14,678 nt of DNA from SVTX01 sp051867975 (GTDB taxonomy: Bacteria; Bacillota; Clostridia; Oscillospirales; CAG-272). This document shows, piece by piece, positions 13,898-14,678 of this stretch. The DNA is taken from assembly GCA_051867975.1 (NCBI GenBank), contig JBJDZM010000020.1, forward strand, positions 1-14,678, in the 5' to 3' direction. The position numbers and the translations under genes are program-made. Position 1 is the first letter of the stretch; each line of letters opens with the position of its first letter. The notes under the pieces are model-generated. The model was not told the DNA's origin, made no database searches, and saw nothing but the letters and a program-made list of their open reading frames with translations.

Positions 13898-14678
13898 ATG
13901 ATTAAAAATGTATTAGGCAAGGATTTTTATTCAATTTTGGATGATAATCTTTTGGATATAAAAAAGGATTCGATTACAACTATAAGTTTGAGCAATATTG
14001 AGCCGAGAAAAGACCAGCCGAGAAAGCAGTTTGATGACGAAAGCCTTCAGCTTTTGGCGGATTCTATCGCAATACATGGTGTTCTTCAGCCAATTATAGT
14101 ACGTGAAAACAGTCTATATCCCGACACATATGAGATAATAGCAGGAGAAAGACGCTGGAGAGCTGCAAGAATGGCAGGTCTTTCGGAAATACCGGTTGTT
14201 ATCGTAGATGGCGACGACCTTAAAATCGCGCAGATTTCCCTCGTTGAAAATGTTCAGCGTGAGGATCTCAACCCCGTTGAAGAAGCGTTTGCGTATCAAG
14301 CACTTATAGATAAATTCGGTCTCACGCAGGAACAGCTTTCAAAGGAAGTTGGCAAATCTCGCTCCGCTATTGCAAATATGTTGCGACTTACAGACCTTCC
14401 GGATGAGGTTCTCGAACTGCTTCGTGACGGTAAGATATCAAGCGGTCATGCGAGAGCGCTTCTTTCACTTGAAGAAGACGAACAAATGACTTCCCTTGCA
14501 AACAGGATCGTCAACGAAGACCTTTCGGTAAGACGAGTCGAAGAAATAGTGAAGAAGATTCTTGTGCAGAAAGACATTGACCAACTCAAGGAAACTCCCA
14601 CCGAATCAATTCAAAGACGCGTATATATAAGAGACCTTGAAAGAAGAGCGATGGATGTTCTCGGCAGGCGGGTAAAGA
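13898..14678 (+). CDS. parB: Chromosome partitioning protein ParB (Spo0J), 3' end beyond the window
   Basis: Reads open from ATG 13898 to the edge, giving 260 residues without a stop; about 25-40 residues should be missing. The ribosome site AGGAG (13885-13889) lies 8 nt upstream. The N-terminal ParB domain contains IEPRKDQPRKQFD (34-46), the GERRWRAA (83-90) CTP-binding and clamp motif, and the ENVQREDLNPVEEA stretch (117-130). The helix-turn-helix that reads parS is around 142-163 (LTQEQLSKEVGKSRSAIANML). The final visible part, LERRAMDVLGRRVK, is the start of the C-terminal dimerisation domain. The opening 25 residues are typical of the ParA-stimulating tail region but not strongly basic. 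Its binding sites lie just upstream of parA, so the locus is self-contained. Confidence 0.96.
   Translation, partial: MIKNVLGKDFYSILDDNLLDIKKDSITTISLSNIEPRKDQPRKQFDDESLQLLADSIAIHGVLQPIIVRENSLYPDTYEIIAGERRWRAARMAGLSEIPVVIVDGDDLKIAQISLVENVQREDLNPVEEAFAYQALIDKFGLTQEQLSKEVGKSRSAIANMLRLTDLPDEVLELLRDGKISSGHARALLSLEEDEQMTSLANRIVNEDLSVRRVEEIVKKILVQKDIDQLKETPTESIQRRVYIRDLERRAMDVLGRRVK

Noticed and set aside
1..14678. Replication origin with DnaA boxes
   Set aside because: Despite the parAB/parS context I found no TTATCCACA-type boxes; TTATCC at 91 belongs to the tRNA-spacer hairpin. The origin is probably outside the window.
1..14678. Insertion sequences, phage or defence genes
   Set aside because: No transposase, integrase, terminal repeats or known defence domains were seen. 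Every long supported frame has a housekeeping or transporter assignment.

Overview
The window looks like a piece of a Clostridia-type Firmicutes chromosome of moderate GC content, probably from the gut or rumen Oscillospirales/Christensenellales range. Supporting signs are the gene order mnmG-rsmG-parA-parB with parS sites, the B. subtilis-like tRNA-Glu and elongator tRNA-Met genes with encoded CCA ends, strong Shine-Dalgarno sites and consensus sigma-A promoters. The taxon is an inference. No phage, transposon, CRISPR array or defence island is visible.

Left part (1-8666, minus strand). A tRNA-Met(CAU)-tRNA-Glu(UUC) unit (194 to 3) is read from a full-consensus promoter and has a 14-bp hairpin between the two tRNAs. 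Upstream of it on the same strand is a five-gene operon (8666 to 362). It encodes an ABC ATPase, an ABC-2 permease of the GldF type, two GldG-like membrane-anchored proteins in tandem, and a very large (1016 aa) protein with features of the DUF4340 family. The operon ends at a hairpin (315-353). The set resembles the GldA-GldF-GldG transporter of Bacteroidetes plus the DUF4340 partner often found beside it. The substrate is unknown.

Right part (8856-14678, plus strand). A good promoter drives ahcY (S-adenosylhomocysteine hydrolase), mnmG (tRNA wobble-uridine modification) and rsmG (16S rRNA methyltransferase). These genes are packed with 0-2 nt between them and end at a clear intrinsic terminator. 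Next comes a 297-bp gap with three perfect 16-bp parS sites, a degenerate fourth copy exactly midway between the first two, and a strong promoter for parA-parB. ParB runs off the right edge. This is the origin-proximal partition locus; ahcY sits where mnmE is usually found.

Most genes here are ordinary housekeeping genes. The parts most worth a second look are the Gld-like transporter with duplicated GldG and oversized DUF4340-like subunits, the phased parS cluster, and the ahcY-mnmG linkage.
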